Of a stretch of DNA of 60,833 nucleotides, positions 1 to 9,703 are shown piece by piece. This stretch comes from Brucella tritici (GTDB lineage: Bacteria > Pseudomonadota > Alphaproteobacteria > Rhizobiales > Rhizobiaceae). How positions within the stretch are numbered: the first letter of the stretch is position 1; each line of letters starts with the position of its first letter. A program made the position numbers and the translations under genes. The stretch covers positions 1 through 60,833 of the forward strand of contig NZ_WBWA01000030.1 in the NCBI RefSeq assembly GCF_008932295.1, read 5' to 3'. The notes beneath the pieces were generated by a model that was not told where the DNA came from, made no database searches, and saw nothing but the letters and a program-made list of their open reading frames with translations.

Positions 1-26
1 TTAAGCTCGGTGCGCACAAAGTTTAT

Positions 27-103
<77 letters not shown>

Positions 104-111
104 AGACTTTC

Positions 112-140
112 AAACCCCGCAGAAAAACTGCGGGGTTTTT
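112..140 (+). terminator. rho-independent terminator of the tRNA
   Basis: Perfect stem AAACCCCGCAG / CTGCGGGGTTT with an AAAAA loop and a trailing T run. It lies 9 nt after the tRNA CCA end, so the tRNA is probably transcribed as a single unit or as the end of one starting upstream of the window. Confidence 0.9.
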
Positions 141-258
141 GCGTTTTAAAAGGGATTTTCTTACCCTGCACGGGCTTGAGTCAATACTATAAGCTTGGAC
201 GGTCAAACCTGACCCGAAACCCAAGCGCTATATCCGCGCGGAATTGATGAACGATCGA

Positions 259-2652
259 TTATTCTGCCTGCCCGGTCCTTGCGTACGGCCATTTCCAATC
301 GCGGATTTCCGGCATGTCTTCACCATGTTCGCGTACGTAGTTTTTGTGCAGCGCTAGTTTCTCCTCGAAACGGGCAATCAGGGGCACAGCAGCATCATTG
401 CTGAGCGGCAGCCGTTTTATTGCACCGATTGCGAGATGAAAGCGGTCCAGCTCGTTCAAAACGGTCATATCAAATGGCGTTGTCGTCGTGCCTTGCTCAA
501 TGAAGCCATGTACGTGGAAATTGGGGTGGTTGGTACGCTTATAGACAAGCCGGTGAATGAGGTAGGGATAGCCGTGATAGGCGAAAATCACCGGGCGGTT
601 GGTTGTGAAAATGCGGTCGAATTGGTCGTCGGCAATACCATGTGGGTGATGTTGCTGTGACTGGAGGACCATCAGGTCCACGACATTGACTACCCGGATA
701 CGCAGGTGCGGCAACGATTGACGCAGAAGATCGACCGCAGCAAGCGTTTCCATCGTCGGAACGTCGCCAGCGCAGGCCATGACGATGTCGGGTTCAAGAC
801 CGTCCTCGGTTCCGGCCCAGTCCCATATGCCGAGGCCGGCTTCGCAATGGTCCACGGCTTCGTCCATCGATAGCCACTGTGGTTCCGGCTGTTTTCCCGC
901 AACAATAACGTTGATGCGGTTCCAGGTTTTCAGGCAATGATCACCGACCCAAAGCAATGTATTGGCATCAGGCGGGAAATAGACGCGGATGATATCGGCG
1001 CTCTTATTGGCGACAAGGTCGACAAAGCCGGGGTCCTGATGGGAAAAGCCGTTGTGATCCTGACGCCATACGTGAGAAGTCAGGAGATAGTTGAGAGATG
1101 AGATGGGCTTTCGCCATTTCAGCTCGCGCGCGACTTGCAGCCATTTTGCATGCTGGTTGAACATGGAATCTACGATATGAATGAATGCTTCATAGCAGGA
1201 GAAAAATCCATGTCTGCCGGTCAGCAGATAGCCCTCAAGCCAGCCCTGACACAGATTCTCGCTCAATACTTCCATAACTCGCCCGTCGGACGAAAGATGG
1301 TCGTCTATGTCGAGAGTTTCGGCCATCCATACCCGGTCACTGGCTTCGAAAACAGCGCTGAGACGGTTCGAGGCGGTTTCATCCGGGCCAAAAACGCGAA
1401 AGTTCTTCTCCAGCGCGTTCAGCTTGAGTATGTCACGCAGATACTCGCCAAGTATTTTGGTAGACTGTGCGTCAATCGCTCCCCGTTTAGTCACGTCAAC
1501 GGCATATTGGCGGAAGTCGGGCGTGTGCAATTCCTTGCGCAGTAATCCTCCATTTGCGTGCGGATTGGCACCCATGCGCGCTGCGCCTTTCGGGGCAAGT
1601 GCGCGCAGTTCAGGCTTCAATGCACCTTTCTCGTCAAATAGATCTTCGGGGTCATAGCTTTTCATCCAGTCTTCGAGAATTTTGCGGTGCGCATCATTTT
1701 CGCGGCAATTGGCAACCGGCACCTGATGCGAGCGCCAGTAATTCTCGACGATGAGGCCGTCGACTTCCTTGGGGCCGGTCCAGCCTTTCGGGCTGCGAAG
1801 GATGATCATTGGCCAGCGGGGACGTTCCGACGATTTGACGTCGGCGTTTTTCTTGATCTTTTCGATCTGCGTGAAGATCATATCGAGTGTCGTCGCCATT
1901 TTCTGATGCATGGCTTCAGGTTCGCTGCCCTCGACGAAGAATGGTTCATAGCCGTAGCCTTTGAACAGGCTGGCCAGATCATCGTCGGAAAGACGGGCAA
2001 GGACAGTGGGATTTGCGATCTTATAGCCGTTCAGATGAAGGATCGGCAGCACGGCGCCGTCGCGCGCAGGATTGAGAAACTTGTTGGAATGCCACGAAGT
2101 CGCCAGCGTTCCCGTTTCCGCTTCGCCGTCGCCAACCACGCAAGCGACCACCAGGTCTGGATTGTCGAAAGCCGCACCATAGGCGTGGACCAGCGCATAG
2201 CCGAGCTCGCCGCCTTCATGGATAGAGCCCGGCGTTTCCGGTGCGACATGGCTTGGTATGCCGCCGGGGAAGGAAAACTGCCGAAACAGTTTGCACATGC
2301 CCGCTTCGTCCTCGCTGATGGGCGGGTAAATCTCCGAATAGGATCCTTCAAGATAGGTGTTCGCCACCATGCCGGGACCGCCGTGACCCGGCCCGCATAT
2401 GTAGATCACGTTGGCGTTTCTTTCGTGAATGATGCGATTGAGATGCGCATAGATGAAGTTGAGGCCAGGCGTCGTGCCCCAATGGCCGAGCAATCTCGGC
2501 TTGATATGCTCTGGCCTCAGCGGTTTGCGCAGCAAGGGATTTTCCATCAGGTAAATCTGCCCGACGGAGAGATAGTTCGCCGCTCTCCAGTAACGGTCGA
2601 TCAGCGCAAGTTGCCGTGGCGACAAAGGACCCTTAGCGTTTTCGTTGTTCAT
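259..2652 (-). CDS. xfp: xylulose-5-P/fructose-6-P phosphoketolase
   Basis: A 797-residue thiamine-diphosphate enzyme that cleaves xylulose 5-phosphate or fructose 6-phosphate with phosphate, giving acetyl phosphate plus glyceraldehyde 3-phosphate or erythrose 4-phosphate. The length matches the family (about 790-820). Recognisable stretches are [18 protein letters not shown] near residue 56, GPGHGGPG near 87, the ThDP/metal motif GDGEAETG near 172, and SHQDPGF in the C-terminal half. The start codon overlaps the acetate kinase stop by 4 nt (ATGA), so the two are translationally coupled in the order ackA-xfp. Acetyl phosphate made here is the substrate of the partner. The alternative ORFs on the other strand are shadows. 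Confidence 0.96.
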   Translation of the reverse strand: MNNENAKGPLSPRQLALIDRYWRAANYLSVGQIYLMENPLLRKPLRPEHIKPRLLGHWGTTPGLNFIYAHLNRIIHERNANVIYICGPGHGGPGMVANTYLEGSYSEIYPPISEDEAGMCKLFRQFSFPGGIPSHVAPETPGSIHEGGELGYALVHAYGAAFDNPDLVVACVVGDGEAETGTLATSWHSNKFLNPARDGAVLPILHLNGYKIANPTVLARLSDDDLASLFKGYGYEPFFVEGSEPEAMHQKMATTLDMIFTQIEKIKKNADVKSSERPRWPMIILRSPKGWTGPKEVDGLIVENYWRSHQVPVANCRENDAHRKILEDWMKSYDPEDLFDEKGALKPELRALAPKGAARMGANPHANGGLLRKELHTPDFRQYAVDVTKRGAIDAQSTKILGEYLRDILKLNALEKNFRVFGPDETASNRLSAVFEASDRVWMAETLDIDDHLSSDGRVMEVLSENLCQGWLEGYLLTGRHGFFSCYEAFIHIVDSMFNQHAKWLQVARELKWRKPISSLNYLLTSHVWRQDHNGFSHQDPGFVDLVANKSADIIRVYFPPDANTLLWVGDHCLKTWNRINVIVAGKQPEPQWLSMDEAVDHCEAGLGIWDWAGTEDGLEPDIVMACAGDVPTMETLAAVDLLRQSLPHLRIRVVNVVDLMVLQSQQHHPHGIADDQFDRIFTTNRPVIFAYHGYPYLIHRLVYKRTNHPNFHVHGFIEQGTTTTPFDMTVLNELDRFHLAIGAIKRLPLSNDAAVPLIARFEEKLALHKNYVREHGEDMPEIRDWKWPYARTGQAE

Positions 2653-3881
2653 GCTCTGTCTCCTTCGCTGATTGTTACGCTGTCACGGCGCGCGTAGCTG
2701 ACAGCAGCGTTTTGAATGGCTTCCAGTGTTTCGGAGGCGATGATCTGTTCTTCGTCCGTGGCCAGCACAAATGCTGCTGCCGGACAGGATCGGTTCGTGA
2801 TCCGGAAAGCATTGTCTTCGTTGGCGGTTGCGTCGACTTCAAAGCCGAGCCAGCAGAGCCGCCCGCAGACCGCTTCACGGATTGTAGGTTGGTGTTCACC
2901 GATGCCTGCTGTGAAGATAAGCGCATCGAGGCCGCCGAGCGTTGCGGCAAGTCGGCAGATTTCGCCGGCTATGCGCGCGGTAAAGATGTCGAGGGCGTCC
3001 CGAGCCCTGTGGTCCTTGCTGCTGAGCAGATCACGCGTATCGCCGCTCAATCCGGACAGGCCGAGAAGGCCGGAACGATGATAAAGCAGATCGGAAAGCT
3101 CATCGGCTCGCATGTCTTCCTGTTGCAACAGGTGAAGAAGAACACCCGGATCAAGGGCTCCGCAACGGGTCGCCATAGGAATGCCGTCAAGCGTTGAAAA
3201 GCTCATGCTGGTGTCGACGCTTTTGCCACCGTCCATGGCGCACAGGCTGGCCCCACTTCCCAGATGAGCCGCAATGATCTTTCCGCGGGCAAGCTCGGGC
3301 TCCCGTCGGGAAAAATTTGCGACGATGGATTTGTAGGACAAGCCGTGAAAGCCATACCGCTTTATCCCGCGCTCGTGGAGATCGCGTGGAATTGCGAAGC
3401 GCCGGACATTATCCGGTATGGTTTGATGAAAGGCAGTGTCGAAGGAAGCTGTTTGGGCGAGGTGTGGAAAGAGTTTTCGGACCGCCTTTATCAACGCCAC
3501 ACTTTTAGGCTGGTGAAGCGGAGCGAAAATGGACAAGCGGTCGATGGCATCGATATGTTTGCCGTCTAATAATATTGGCCCGGCGAACTGATCGCCACCA
3601 AAGACAACGCGATGGCCGACGGCAAGAATGTTTGCGGGATTGATCTGTGCAGCCAATTTCGCGAACAGCTCATCCAGAATGCTAACAATATTGTCGGTGC
3701 CCTTGGATACCAAGGCAATGTCCAGCTTTTCGTTCTCGCCGCGCAACCGAAACGTCAGAGGCGATCCGTTCAGATCGATCTCACCCCGCGATAGTTTCCG
3801 GATGTCCTGCCCATCATAAGCGAACACGCCGATCTTCACAGTTGAGGAACCGGCATTGAACGTAACAAGCTGCTTCTCCAC
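2649..3881 (-). CDS. ackA: acetate kinase
   Basis: A 410-residue ASKHA-fold kinase converting acetyl phosphate and ADP to acetate and ATP. Visible motifs are [12 protein letters not shown] at residues 9-20, [13 protein letters not shown] near 174, [20 protein letters not shown] near 205 and the arginine-containing [11 protein letters not shown] loop near 235. It is the first gene of the ackA-xfp pair and overlaps xfp by 4 nt, so it is probably dedicated to phosphoketolase-derived acetyl phosphate. No pta gene is adjacent. The upstream gap to 4190 must hold the promoter, but I see no convincing -35/-10 pair. Confidence 0.96.
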   Translation of the reverse strand: MEKQLVTFNAGSSTVKIGVFAYDGQDIRKLSRGEIDLNGSPLTFRLRGENEKLDIALVSKGTDNIVSILDELFAKLAAQINPANILAVGHRVVFGGDQFAGPILLDGKHIDAIDRLSIFAPLHQPKSVALIKAVRKLFPHLAQTASFDTAFHQTIPDNVRRFAIPRDLHERGIKRYGFHGLSYKSIVANFSRREPELARGKIIAAHLGSGASLCAMDGGKSVDTSMSFSTLDGIPMATRCGALDPGVLLHLLQQEDMRADELSDLLYHRSGLLGLSGLSGDTRDLLSSKDHRARDALDIFTARIAGEICRLAATLGGLDALIFTAGIGEHQPTIREAVCGRLCWLGFEVDATANEDNAFRITNRSCPAAAFVLATDEEQIIASETLEAIQNAAVSYARRDSVTISEGDRA

Positions 3882-4190
3882 GCGACAGCTCCCCTTGGTC
3901 GTGGCTGATGCAGTACAAGATAGGGGAATATTTCGGGTTGACGATATGTCCTGTCGAGATGTTCGAACTTATCTTTGTAACCGTTTTTTTGGCTCCGAGT
4001 GCCCGGCAATGACGCGCCCAGTTTGGCAGAAACTCCTAATCTGCATCTTTATCGGGAACAAAATGGCTTTGGATTCATTTAGTTCGAGCGTTTGTCCGGG
4101 AATCACCGGATGATTTGCTGTGTCCAGGTTTCCGGTCGTCACAAATCGGGAGTTTGGGGGCATATCGGTTTTCAACGATTGGAGTTCATT
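3882..4190. other. intergenic region between ackA and the DUF3597 gene
   Basis: About 309 nt between divergent genes. It must contain promoters in both directions. I looked for sigma-70 and EcfG-type (GGAAC-N16/17-CGTT) pairs. GGAAC occurs near 4055 but the only CGTT downstream is much too far away. No gene, repeat or RNA is supported here. Confidence 0.4.
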
Positions 4191-4598
4191 ATGGGGATTT
4201 TCGATAAGATTAAGAACGCCATTTGGGGAGAGGCACAAGCGGCAACTCCTGGGACGGAAACGGCTGCACAGCCTGCGCCGACACCGACCGCTTCATCTAC
4301 TGCCGCCGCTCCGGCGCCATCTGCATCCGCACCCGCTTCTGCGGGCGCTGTCGATGTAGGCGCCATTCTGGACGCTGCTGTTGCCAAAAGCGGCCAGAAG
4401 CTCAACTGGAAGACTTCGATCGTCGATCTTATGAAAGCTCTCGGCCTCGACAGCAGCCTGGAACACCGCAAGGAGCTCGCCAAGGAGCTGGGTTATACCG
4501 GCGACACGGGCGATTCCGCGACCATGAATGTCTGGCTGCACAAGCAGGTGATCCAGAAACTCAAGGATAATGGCGGCAAAGTACCCGCCGGATTGTAA
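4191..4598 (+). CDS. DUF3597 domain protein
   Basis: A 135-residue soluble protein of unknown function. It begins MGIFDKIKNAIWG, then has a low-complexity Ala/Pro/Thr/Ser linker (residues about 17-55), then a compact C-terminal domain with VDVGAILDAAVAKSGQKLNW and LDSSLEHRKELAKELGY that fits DUF3597. I chose ATG 4191 because GGAG lies 7 nt upstream and the longer frame upstream has no family-like content. It is followed 15 nt later by a GlsB-type gene with its own strong ribosome-binding site, suggesting a two-gene unit ending at the 4864-4889 terminator. A stress role is suggested only by that neighbour. Confidence 0.85.
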   Translation: MGIFDKIKNAIWGEAQAATPGTETAAQPAPTPTASSTAAAPAPSASAPASAGAVDVGAILDAAVAKSGQKLNWKTSIVDLMKALGLDSSLEHRKELAKELGYTGDTGDSATMNVWLHKQVIQKLKDNGGKVPAGL

Positions 4599-4613
4599 TC
4601 AGGAGGGTTCCCG

Positions 4614-4862
4614 ATGGGAAGCGCAGGAATAGGCTGGATTGCGGCAATCATCATCGGCGGTTTGGCCGGCTGGATTGCCTCCAATTTCATGAACAGCAAT
4701 ACCGGGATATTCATGAATGTCATCCTCGGTATTATCGGCGCAGCCGTAGCGAGTTTTATCTTCGGATTTCTCGGTGTTTCGTTCGGCGGCTGGCTGGGCT
4801 ATCTGATCGCGGGCTTTATCGGCGCTTGCATATTGATATGGTTGGGCCGATTGGTAAGTTAG
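4614..4862 (+). CDS. GlsB/YeaQ/YmgE family small membrane protein
   Basis: An 82-residue protein made of three hydrophobic segments (residues about 5-22, 28-52, 56-80) rich in glycine, with the family pattern IIGGLAGWIASNFM ... GIFMNVILGIIGA ... GGWLGYLIAGFIGA. This is the transglycosylase-associated/GlsB family of small inner-membrane proteins, often induced by stress; the biochemical role is not established. AGGAGGG at 4601-4607 sets the start. It follows the DUF3597 gene closely and is closed by a terminator 2 nt after the stop codon. Confidence 0.92.
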   Translation: MGSAGIGWIAAIIIGGLAGWIASNFMNSNTGIFMNVILGIIGAAVASFIFGFLGVSFGGWLGYLIAGFIGACILIWLGRLVS

Positions 4863-4863
4863 T

Positions 4864-4889
4864 AAAAAGGCGCCGCAAGGCGCCTTTTT
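4864..4889 (+). terminator. rho-independent terminator
   Basis: AAAAAGGCGCC / GGCGCCTTTTT with a short loop directly after the GlsB-family stop codon. The A run before and T run after make it potentially bidirectional, though the next gene on the minus strand ends 65 nt further on. Confidence 0.9.
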
Positions 4890-4902
4890 CTTTTGCCGGA
4901 TT

Positions 4903-4956
4903 GGAGCACATCCCAAAAAGTGGAAACCGGTTCCCACTTTCGGGAGACATGCTCTA
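4903..4956. repeat. palindromic repeat copy R1 (short form)
   Basis: About 54 nt that can fold on itself: GGAGCACATCCC...AAGTGG on one side and CCACTTTCGGGAGACATGCTCTA on the other, around AACCGGTT. The same core recurs at 21685-21781, 30534-30640 and 31321-31427, with diverged copies at 27607-27707 and 28623-28688. The terminal CTA is the complement of the TAG stop of the FUSC-family gene. It resembles in size and behaviour the palindromic repeats reported in Brucella (Bru-RS), which I have not compared directly. Confidence 0.8.
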
Positions 4957-6057
4957 ATTCCGAGCCCGATGCTCTGCGAGGAAAATGCGGTCATCGCGGT
5001 TGGAGCAGATGACTGCGAAGATGATCGCCAGAACGGCACCCAGAAACGTATCGAGGATACGTTCGGAAATCATGCCGTCGTGCGGTACTCCCGGTGTTGC
5101 CAGATAGGTCATCAAAAGCGCCATCGGCGTCACCAGAATCTGTCCCAGCGCATAATTGCTGCCGATAATGACCTCGGTGGCGAATTGCAGTCCAGCCAGA
5201 ATTGCAATGACGGACCAGAGGCTGGGGCCTTGCGCAAGTACCAGCCATGTAATCAAAGCGCCCAGAAGCGTGCCCGCCATGCGCTGCAAGGCCCGGTTCA
5301 TGCTGATGTGCAGATGCGCGCCCTGCATCACGGCGACAGCGCCCATGGCCGCCCAGGCTGGATGTGTTGCGCCAAGAGCATAGGCAGCCAGCGCGGCAAT
5401 CGCTGCGCCAAGCGAAATCCGGCTGGCGGCAATAAGCCTGTGAGCGGTCGGGCGTGACGGCTCGGACGGAAACGGCTTTTCCGCCGATGCCTGATGACGA
5501 AACTTCTCGGTCAGGGCGCAGATCAGGCAGGCGAGAGCCGAGACAATTGCTGTCGCGGCAGTACGCTCGAAGACATCATACAGCGACCCGACCGGCGCCA
5601 TGGAGGCACCGGCTGCAAAGATGAATATGAGTGCGCCGGGCGGTCCGAATTTTCCGGTAACGGTTATGAAAGAGAATATGCCCGCAGACAGTGCCAACAG
5701 CAAAAGCTGGCCGGGCAAGGGCAGGCCAGCCCATGCGGCGAGCGACATGAAAAACACGGCGAGCGTCTGGCAGATCGCACACAGGAAAACGATCCATTCG
5801 CGTTTTGCCTGCGGAGCGAACCGGCCAAACAATGCGACAAGCGAGCCAAGCGAAGCAAAGCCGATCAGATGCGACCACGAGGACAGGCTGACCAGCGGAA
5901 GCGCGATAGCGACCGTGGCGGCGGCCTGAAGCCCGGCAAGCGACGAGTTTCTAAGCGAAGGCTGGCCAGCAAGGGCGACGCTTTCCCGAAACTGCTGCGG
6001 CGTCAAAAGGTTATAGGCGGCATGACGCCGCCCGGAAAGAAATCCGTCCGCTCTCAT
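4954..6057 (-). CDS. FUSC family membrane protein
   Basis: A 367-residue polytopic membrane protein. Two sets of hydrophobic segments (residues about 45-170 and 212-350) are separated by a short cytoplasmic linker near 175-205, the arrangement of the FUSC/aromatic-acid exporter superfamily. Family-like sequence includes ASRISLGAAIAALAAYALGATHPAWAAMGAVAVMQG. Its start overlaps the stop of the upstream MarR gene by 4 nt, so they form an operon and the MarR protein probably controls efflux. The stop codon lies inside palindromic repeat R1. The substrate is unknown; aromatic or phenolic acids are a family-based guess. Confidence 0.85.
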   Translation of the reverse strand: MRADGFLSGRRHAAYNLLTPQQFRESVALAGQPSLRNSSLAGLQAAATVAIALPLVSLSSWSHLIGFASLGSLVALFGRFAPQAKREWIVFLCAICQTLAVFFMSLAAWAGLPLPGQLLLLALSAGIFSFITVTGKFGPPGALIFIFAAGASMAPVGSLYDVFERTAATAIVSALACLICALTEKFRHQASAEKPFPSEPSRPTAHRLIAASRISLGAAIAALAAYALGATHPAWAAMGAVAVMQGAHLHISMNRALQRMAGTLLGALITWLVLAQGPSLWSVIAILAGLQFATEVIIGSNYALGQILVTPMALLMTYLATPGVPHDGMISERILDTFLGAVLAIIFAVICSNRDDRIFLAEHRARN

Positions 6058-6521
6058 TGTTCCGGGTCCTGCTCGCGGTCGGATTTTATCTGCGACAGCC
6101 GGTGCTCAATGCTGTCGAAGCTTCGAAGCATGCTTGCAATGTCATCGTCCGACAGATCGGCGAGCATTTCCTTCTCGCCCTTCGCCAGCTCCTGACGAAT
6201 TTCGGCGACCCGCTTTTCCCCTTGCGCCGTCAGATGCACCAGCCTCGCGCGGCTGTCCCTTTCATCGACGCGGCGTTCGGCCAGACCTTGACGGCATAGA
6301 ATGTCGAGAAGGCGCACGAGGCTGGAGCCGTCTATGCCAACCAGAGCGGCCAGTTCCTTTTGCGTCACGCCGCCACCGGTCTGGTGAAGATGGACAAGGG
6401 GAACCCAGGTCGCATCGGTCAGTCCGGCTTCGGCAAGCCGGATGTCGAGTGCGCGCCGCCAGCGCCGCGCCAGCAGTGAAAAGCGAATACCGAATTGAGA
6501 ACGGGGAGTGTCTGAAATCAT
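6054..6521 (-). CDS. MarR family transcriptional regulator
   Basis: A 155-residue winged-helix regulator. The helix-turn-helix spans roughly residues 52-75 (TQKELAALVGIDGSSLVRLLDILCRQGL), followed by the wing motif RRVDERDSRARLVHLT that carries the family DxR signature. It overlaps the FUSC transporter gene by 4 nt and is divergent from a Kef-type antiporter. A near-perfect 18-bp palindrome 24 nt upstream of its start is the likely operator, implying autoregulation of the marR-FUSC unit. No clear Shine-Dalgarno precedes the ATG. Confidence 0.93.
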   Translation of the reverse strand: MISDTPRSQFGIRFSLLARRWRRALDIRLAEAGLTDATWVPLVHLHQTGGGVTQKELAALVGIDGSSLVRLLDILCRQGLAERRVDERDSRARLVHLTAQGEKRVAEIRQELAKGEKEMLADLSDDDIASMLRSFDSIEHRLSQIKSDREQDPEQ

Positions 6522-6544
6522 GCGATGATTAGGACATAAAATAG

Positions 6545-6562
6545 TTTGAATTGCAAATCAAA
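6545..6562. promoter_or_regulatory. candidate MarR operator palindrome
   Basis: TTTGAATTGCAAATCAAA reads the same on both strands except at one symmetric pair (A/A). It sits 24 nt upstream of the marR start in an AT-rich stretch and about 210 nt upstream of the divergent antiporter gene. Size and symmetry suit a MarR dimer. Binding is inferred from position only. Confidence 0.65.
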
Positions 6563-6769
6563 TTATAATTGATGGCATGCGAGGGGCCGCTGAACAGTGT
6601 TCGAGCGACGACCTGATTGAACCAGATCGACGCTCCAAATGCTTGTTTCGTCGCATTATCCTCACGCAAAACCGCTTCGCACTTTTGTTGGAAATGCTTT
6701 AATTGTTCCGCTTTTATTGATTGAGTATATTGGTAAATCAAAGCAAACCGATCCCGACACGGAGACCAT

Positions 6770-8563
6770 ATGGCGACTGAAGGACTTGGACAGACATTGG
6801 GGCCTGCTGTGGTTCTGCTCGCGGCTGGGGTTGTGGCGGTGCCGCTGTTTCGCAAGCTCGGTCTCGGTTCGGTGCTGGGATATTTCGCTGCCGGTGCTCT
6901 GGTCGGGCCGTCGGTTTTCGGCTTTTTCACCGACCCTGCAACGATCCTGCATTTTTCCGAACTTGGCGTGGTCATGTTCCTGTTCGTCATCGGACTTGAA
7001 ATGCGCCCCGGCAAGCTCTGGACGATGCGGCAGCAGATATTCGGTCTGGGTCTTGCGCAGGTTCTAAGCTGCATCGCCCTTCTCACCGGCGCGGGCGTTC
7101 TTCTGGGCTTGTCGCCGATAACGGCTCTGATTGCCGGCTCCGGTTTTGTGTTATCTTCCACAGCCGTCATCATGTCGATGTTGCAGGAGCGGGGAGAAAT
7201 AGCCACGTCAGACGGCCAGAAGGCTGTCTCCATCCTCCTGCTCGAAGATCTGATGATTGTGCCGCTGCTGGCACTCGTCGCCTTCCTTTCTCCCTCTCAG
7301 CATGAAACCGGTGGAATCCTGGGCATTGCGACAGCCATCGGCGCGATTTTGCTGCTGATTGTTGTCGGGCGCTGGCTGCTCGATCCCTTCTTCTCCTTGC
7401 TTGCCCGTGCGAGAGCGCGCGAAGTCCTGACGGCTGGCGCCCTGATTGTCGTGCTTGGCGCTGCCCTGCTGATGGAAGCGAGCGGCCTTTCGATGGCTAT
7501 GGGCGCCTTCCTGGCCGGTGTCATGCTGTCCGGGTCCAGCTACCGGCATCAGATCGAGAGCGACATCGAGCCGTTCAAGGGGCTTTTGATGGGGCTGTTC
7601 TTTCTGGCTGTGGGCATGTCGCTCGATCTTGGCGTGGTCGCATCGGACTGGCCCTCGGTTCTCATCTTCCTCATTGCCTATGTGATTACAAAGGCAATCG
7701 GTATCTATGCTGTCGCCCGCATTTTCGGTTCCAGCCACCGATCGGCGCTCGAACGGACACTGCTTTTTGCGCAGGGCGGAGAATTCGCCTTCGTGCTCTA
7801 TACATCGGCATTCGGGAACGGTTTGATTTCGGCGCGCGACAATGCGCTGTTTTCAACCGTCATCATTCTGTCGATGGCTGTTACGCCATTCGTTCTTATT
7901 CTGGGGTCCCGGCTTCTGCGCGAGGAAGCGCCGTCTCTCGAAGGCATTGAAGCCGCGCACAATCTCAAAGGCCGGGTGCTGATGATCGGCTTCGGGCGCT
8001 TCGGGCAGATCGCATCGCAATTACTGCTCGCACAAAGATCGGATGTTTCGATTATCGAAGCCGATCCCAACCGTATCCGTGAAGCCGGGCGGTTCGGTTT
8101 CAAGATATTTTACGGCGATGGATCGCGGCTCGACATCCTGCATCATTCGGGTGCCGACGAGGCGGAAATCATCATGGTGTGCGTGGACGACCGGAAGACG
8201 GCCAATCGTATCGTCGAGCTGGTCAAGTCGCATTTCCCGGCAGCAAAGCTGATGGTGCGTTCCTATGATCGCACGCACTCCATCGAGCTGTTGAAGGCGG
8301 GGGTGGATTTCGAATTGCGCGAAACATTCGAATCCGCACTGCTGTTCGGAAAGGAAGCGCTTTGCGAGCTTGGGCTGGACGAGGTGGTCGCAGAGGACAC
8401 TCTACGCGATATTCGCATGCGCGATGCCGAGCGGCTGACCGCGCAGGTGCAGGGCGACATCTATTCCGGTGCCGATCAGTTGCTGACCGGCGTGCCCGTT
8501 CCTGAACCTTTGACACCGCCCGGCAAGATTACCAAACTCGCCGGGGAAGAGGGCTTAAACTGA
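6770..8563 (+). CDS. Kef-type CPA2 cation:proton antiporter with RCK domain
   Basis: A 597-residue inner-membrane antiporter. Residues about 10-385 form a CPA2 (Na+/H+ exchanger) domain of roughly 12 membrane segments, with FVIGLEMRPGKLW near 76 and LMEASGLSMAMGAFLAGVMLSGS near 235. Residues about 400-515 form a TrkA-N/RCK nucleotide-binding domain starting VLMIGFGRFGQIAS with the acidic end VSIIEADP of the second strand. This matches KefB/KefC glutathione-gated potassium efflux systems, although gating by glutathione conjugates cannot be read from sequence. GGAG at 6761-6764 fixes the start. No KefF/KefG flavoprotein partner is adjacent. Confidence 0.9.
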   Translation: MATEGLGQTLGPAVVLLAAGVVAVPLFRKLGLGSVLGYFAAGALVGPSVFGFFTDPATILHFSELGVVMFLFVIGLEMRPGKLWTMRQQIFGLGLAQVLSCIALLTGAGVLLGLSPITALIAGSGFVLSSTAVIMSMLQERGEIATSDGQKAVSILLLEDLMIVPLLALVAFLSPSQHETGGILGIATAIGAILLLIVVGRWLLDPFFSLLARARAREVLTAGALIVVLGAALLMEASGLSMAMGAFLAGVMLSGSSYRHQIESDIEPFKGLLMGLFFLAVGMSLDLGVVASDWPSVLIFLIAYVITKAIGIYAVARIFGSSHRSALERTLLFAQGGEFAFVLYTSAFGNGLISARDNALFSTVIILSMAVTPFVLILGSRLLREEAPSLEGIEAAHNLKGRVLMIGFGRFGQIASQLLLAQRSDVSIIEADPNRIREAGRFGFKIFYGDGSRLDILHHSGADEAEIIMVCVDDRKTANRIVELVKSHFPAAKLMVRSYDRTHSIELLKAGVDFELRETFESALLFGKEALCELGLDEVVAEDTLRDIRMRDAERLTAQVQGDIYSGADQLLTGVPVPEPLTPPGKITKLAGEEGLN

Positions 8564-8638
8564 GCAATACAAGGCCAAACAATCAGGTCGGGCTTCACTC
8601 ACCATAGCATTGCAGAAGCGGCGTGCCCGGGTCGGACG

Positions 8639-9703
8639 CTAGCCGAACTCGCGGCTCTTGGCTGTCTTCTGGGTATGGGCAGTTTCACTTGTGCGCAGGA
8701 TCAAGTTTGCCCCAACGAGAATCTTTACCGGCGGTTGCGGTTCGGCGGTGTTGATTAAATCGTCGAGCACGGTGACTGCCAGATTTCCGATTTTCCGCTT
8801 GGACACGTCAACCGTTGTGAGACCCGGTTCCATGGTGGCGCTTTGCGGCAGATTATCGAAGCCAATCACCGAAACATCGTCAGGAATACGAAGTCCCTTG
8901 CCCTTCAGTGCCCGGATGAAGCCATAGGCGATGATATCGTTCGTGCAGAAATAGCACTCGGCGAGATCGAGCCCCGAATGCAGCATTGCGCAAGTGTCGC
9001 GATGGGCGCCTTCATAAGTCGATTCAACCGAGAGAACGTCACGCTCCTGAACCTTCAGGTCCAGACGCTGCATGTTCTTGAAAAATGCATCGCGGCGAAG
9101 GCGGAAGTTCGTCGTCTCGGTATGGCTGGCGACAAAACCGATCCGCGAAAAGCCAAGCTGCTTGAAGCGCGACAGAACCTTGAAGACGGCGTCCTCATTG
9201 TTCATATCGACGAAATTGGCTTCAATGACCTCATAAAACGTATCGATAAAGACGGTGGGCAGGCCAAGGCCCTGTATCATATGGATATCTGCCGCCGAAA
9301 GCTCGGTTCCAAGCGCGATCACGCCGCGCACCGGCGCGCCGGCCAGCGATTCCGCCACCGCACTGATCGGCTGTCCGTCGAAACTCACCACTTCCAGCGT
9401 ATAGTTCCTGCGTGTCGCTTCCGAGGACATGCCGTCAATATAGTCCGAGACAAAAACACTGTGATCGCGATTGACCGTCTCACCATGCTTGGCAATCTTC
9501 AGAAAGCGGATCGTTTCTCCGCTGCTTGGCGCAGTCTTTGATGCGCGCGGAACATAATTCAGTCTGGAAACAGCTTCGAGGACGCGCGCGCGCGTTTCGC
9601 CCGAAATTTCGCCCTTGCCGTTGAGCACAAGAGAAACCGTTGCCGGAGAAACGCCCGCAGTCTCTGCGATGTCTCTGATCGTAAAAGACTTTTTCTTTTT
9701 CAT
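8639..9703 (-). CDS. LacI family transcriptional regulator
   Basis: A 354-residue repressor-type protein: helix-turn-helix and hinge helix at residues 8-55 (FTIRDIAETAGVSPATVSLVLNG...RLNYVP), then a periplasmic-binding-protein-like effector domain (about 68-335) with CTNDIIAYGFIRALKGKGLRIPDDVSVIGFDNLP. It is transcribed away from the ABC/DhaKL operon starting at 10074. Two identical-arm operators (GTTTA N TAAAC) lie between them, so it very probably represses that operon and may sense its sugar or phosphorylated product. The substrate is unknown. Confidence 0.94.
   Translation of the reverse strand: MKKKKSFTIRDIAETAGVSPATVSLVLNGKGEISGETRARVLEAVSRLNYVPRASKTAPSSGETIRFLKIAKHGETVNRDHSVFVSDYIDGMSSEATRRNYTLEVVSFDGQPISAVAESLAGAPVRGVIALGTELSAADIHMIQGLGLPTVFIDTFYEVIEANFVDMNNEDAVFKVLSRFKQLGFSRIGFVASHTETTNFRLRRDAFFKNMQRLDLKVQERDVLSVESTYEGAHRDTCAMLHSGLDLAECYFCTNDIIAYGFIRALKGKGLRIPDDVSVIGFDNLPQSATMEPGLTTVDVSKRKIGNLAVTVLDDLINTAEPQPPVKILVGANLILRTSETAHTQKTAKSREFG

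Noticed and set aside
1687..2697. 336-codon plus-strand ORF opposite xfp
   Set aside because: It is antisense to a well-supported phosphoketolase and its composition is that of a reverse-frame shadow in GC-rich coding DNA.
4055..4110. Possible EcfG general-stress promoter (GGAAC ... CGTT) before the DUF3597 gene
   Set aside because: The distance between GGAAC and the nearest CGTT is about 29 nt instead of 16-17.
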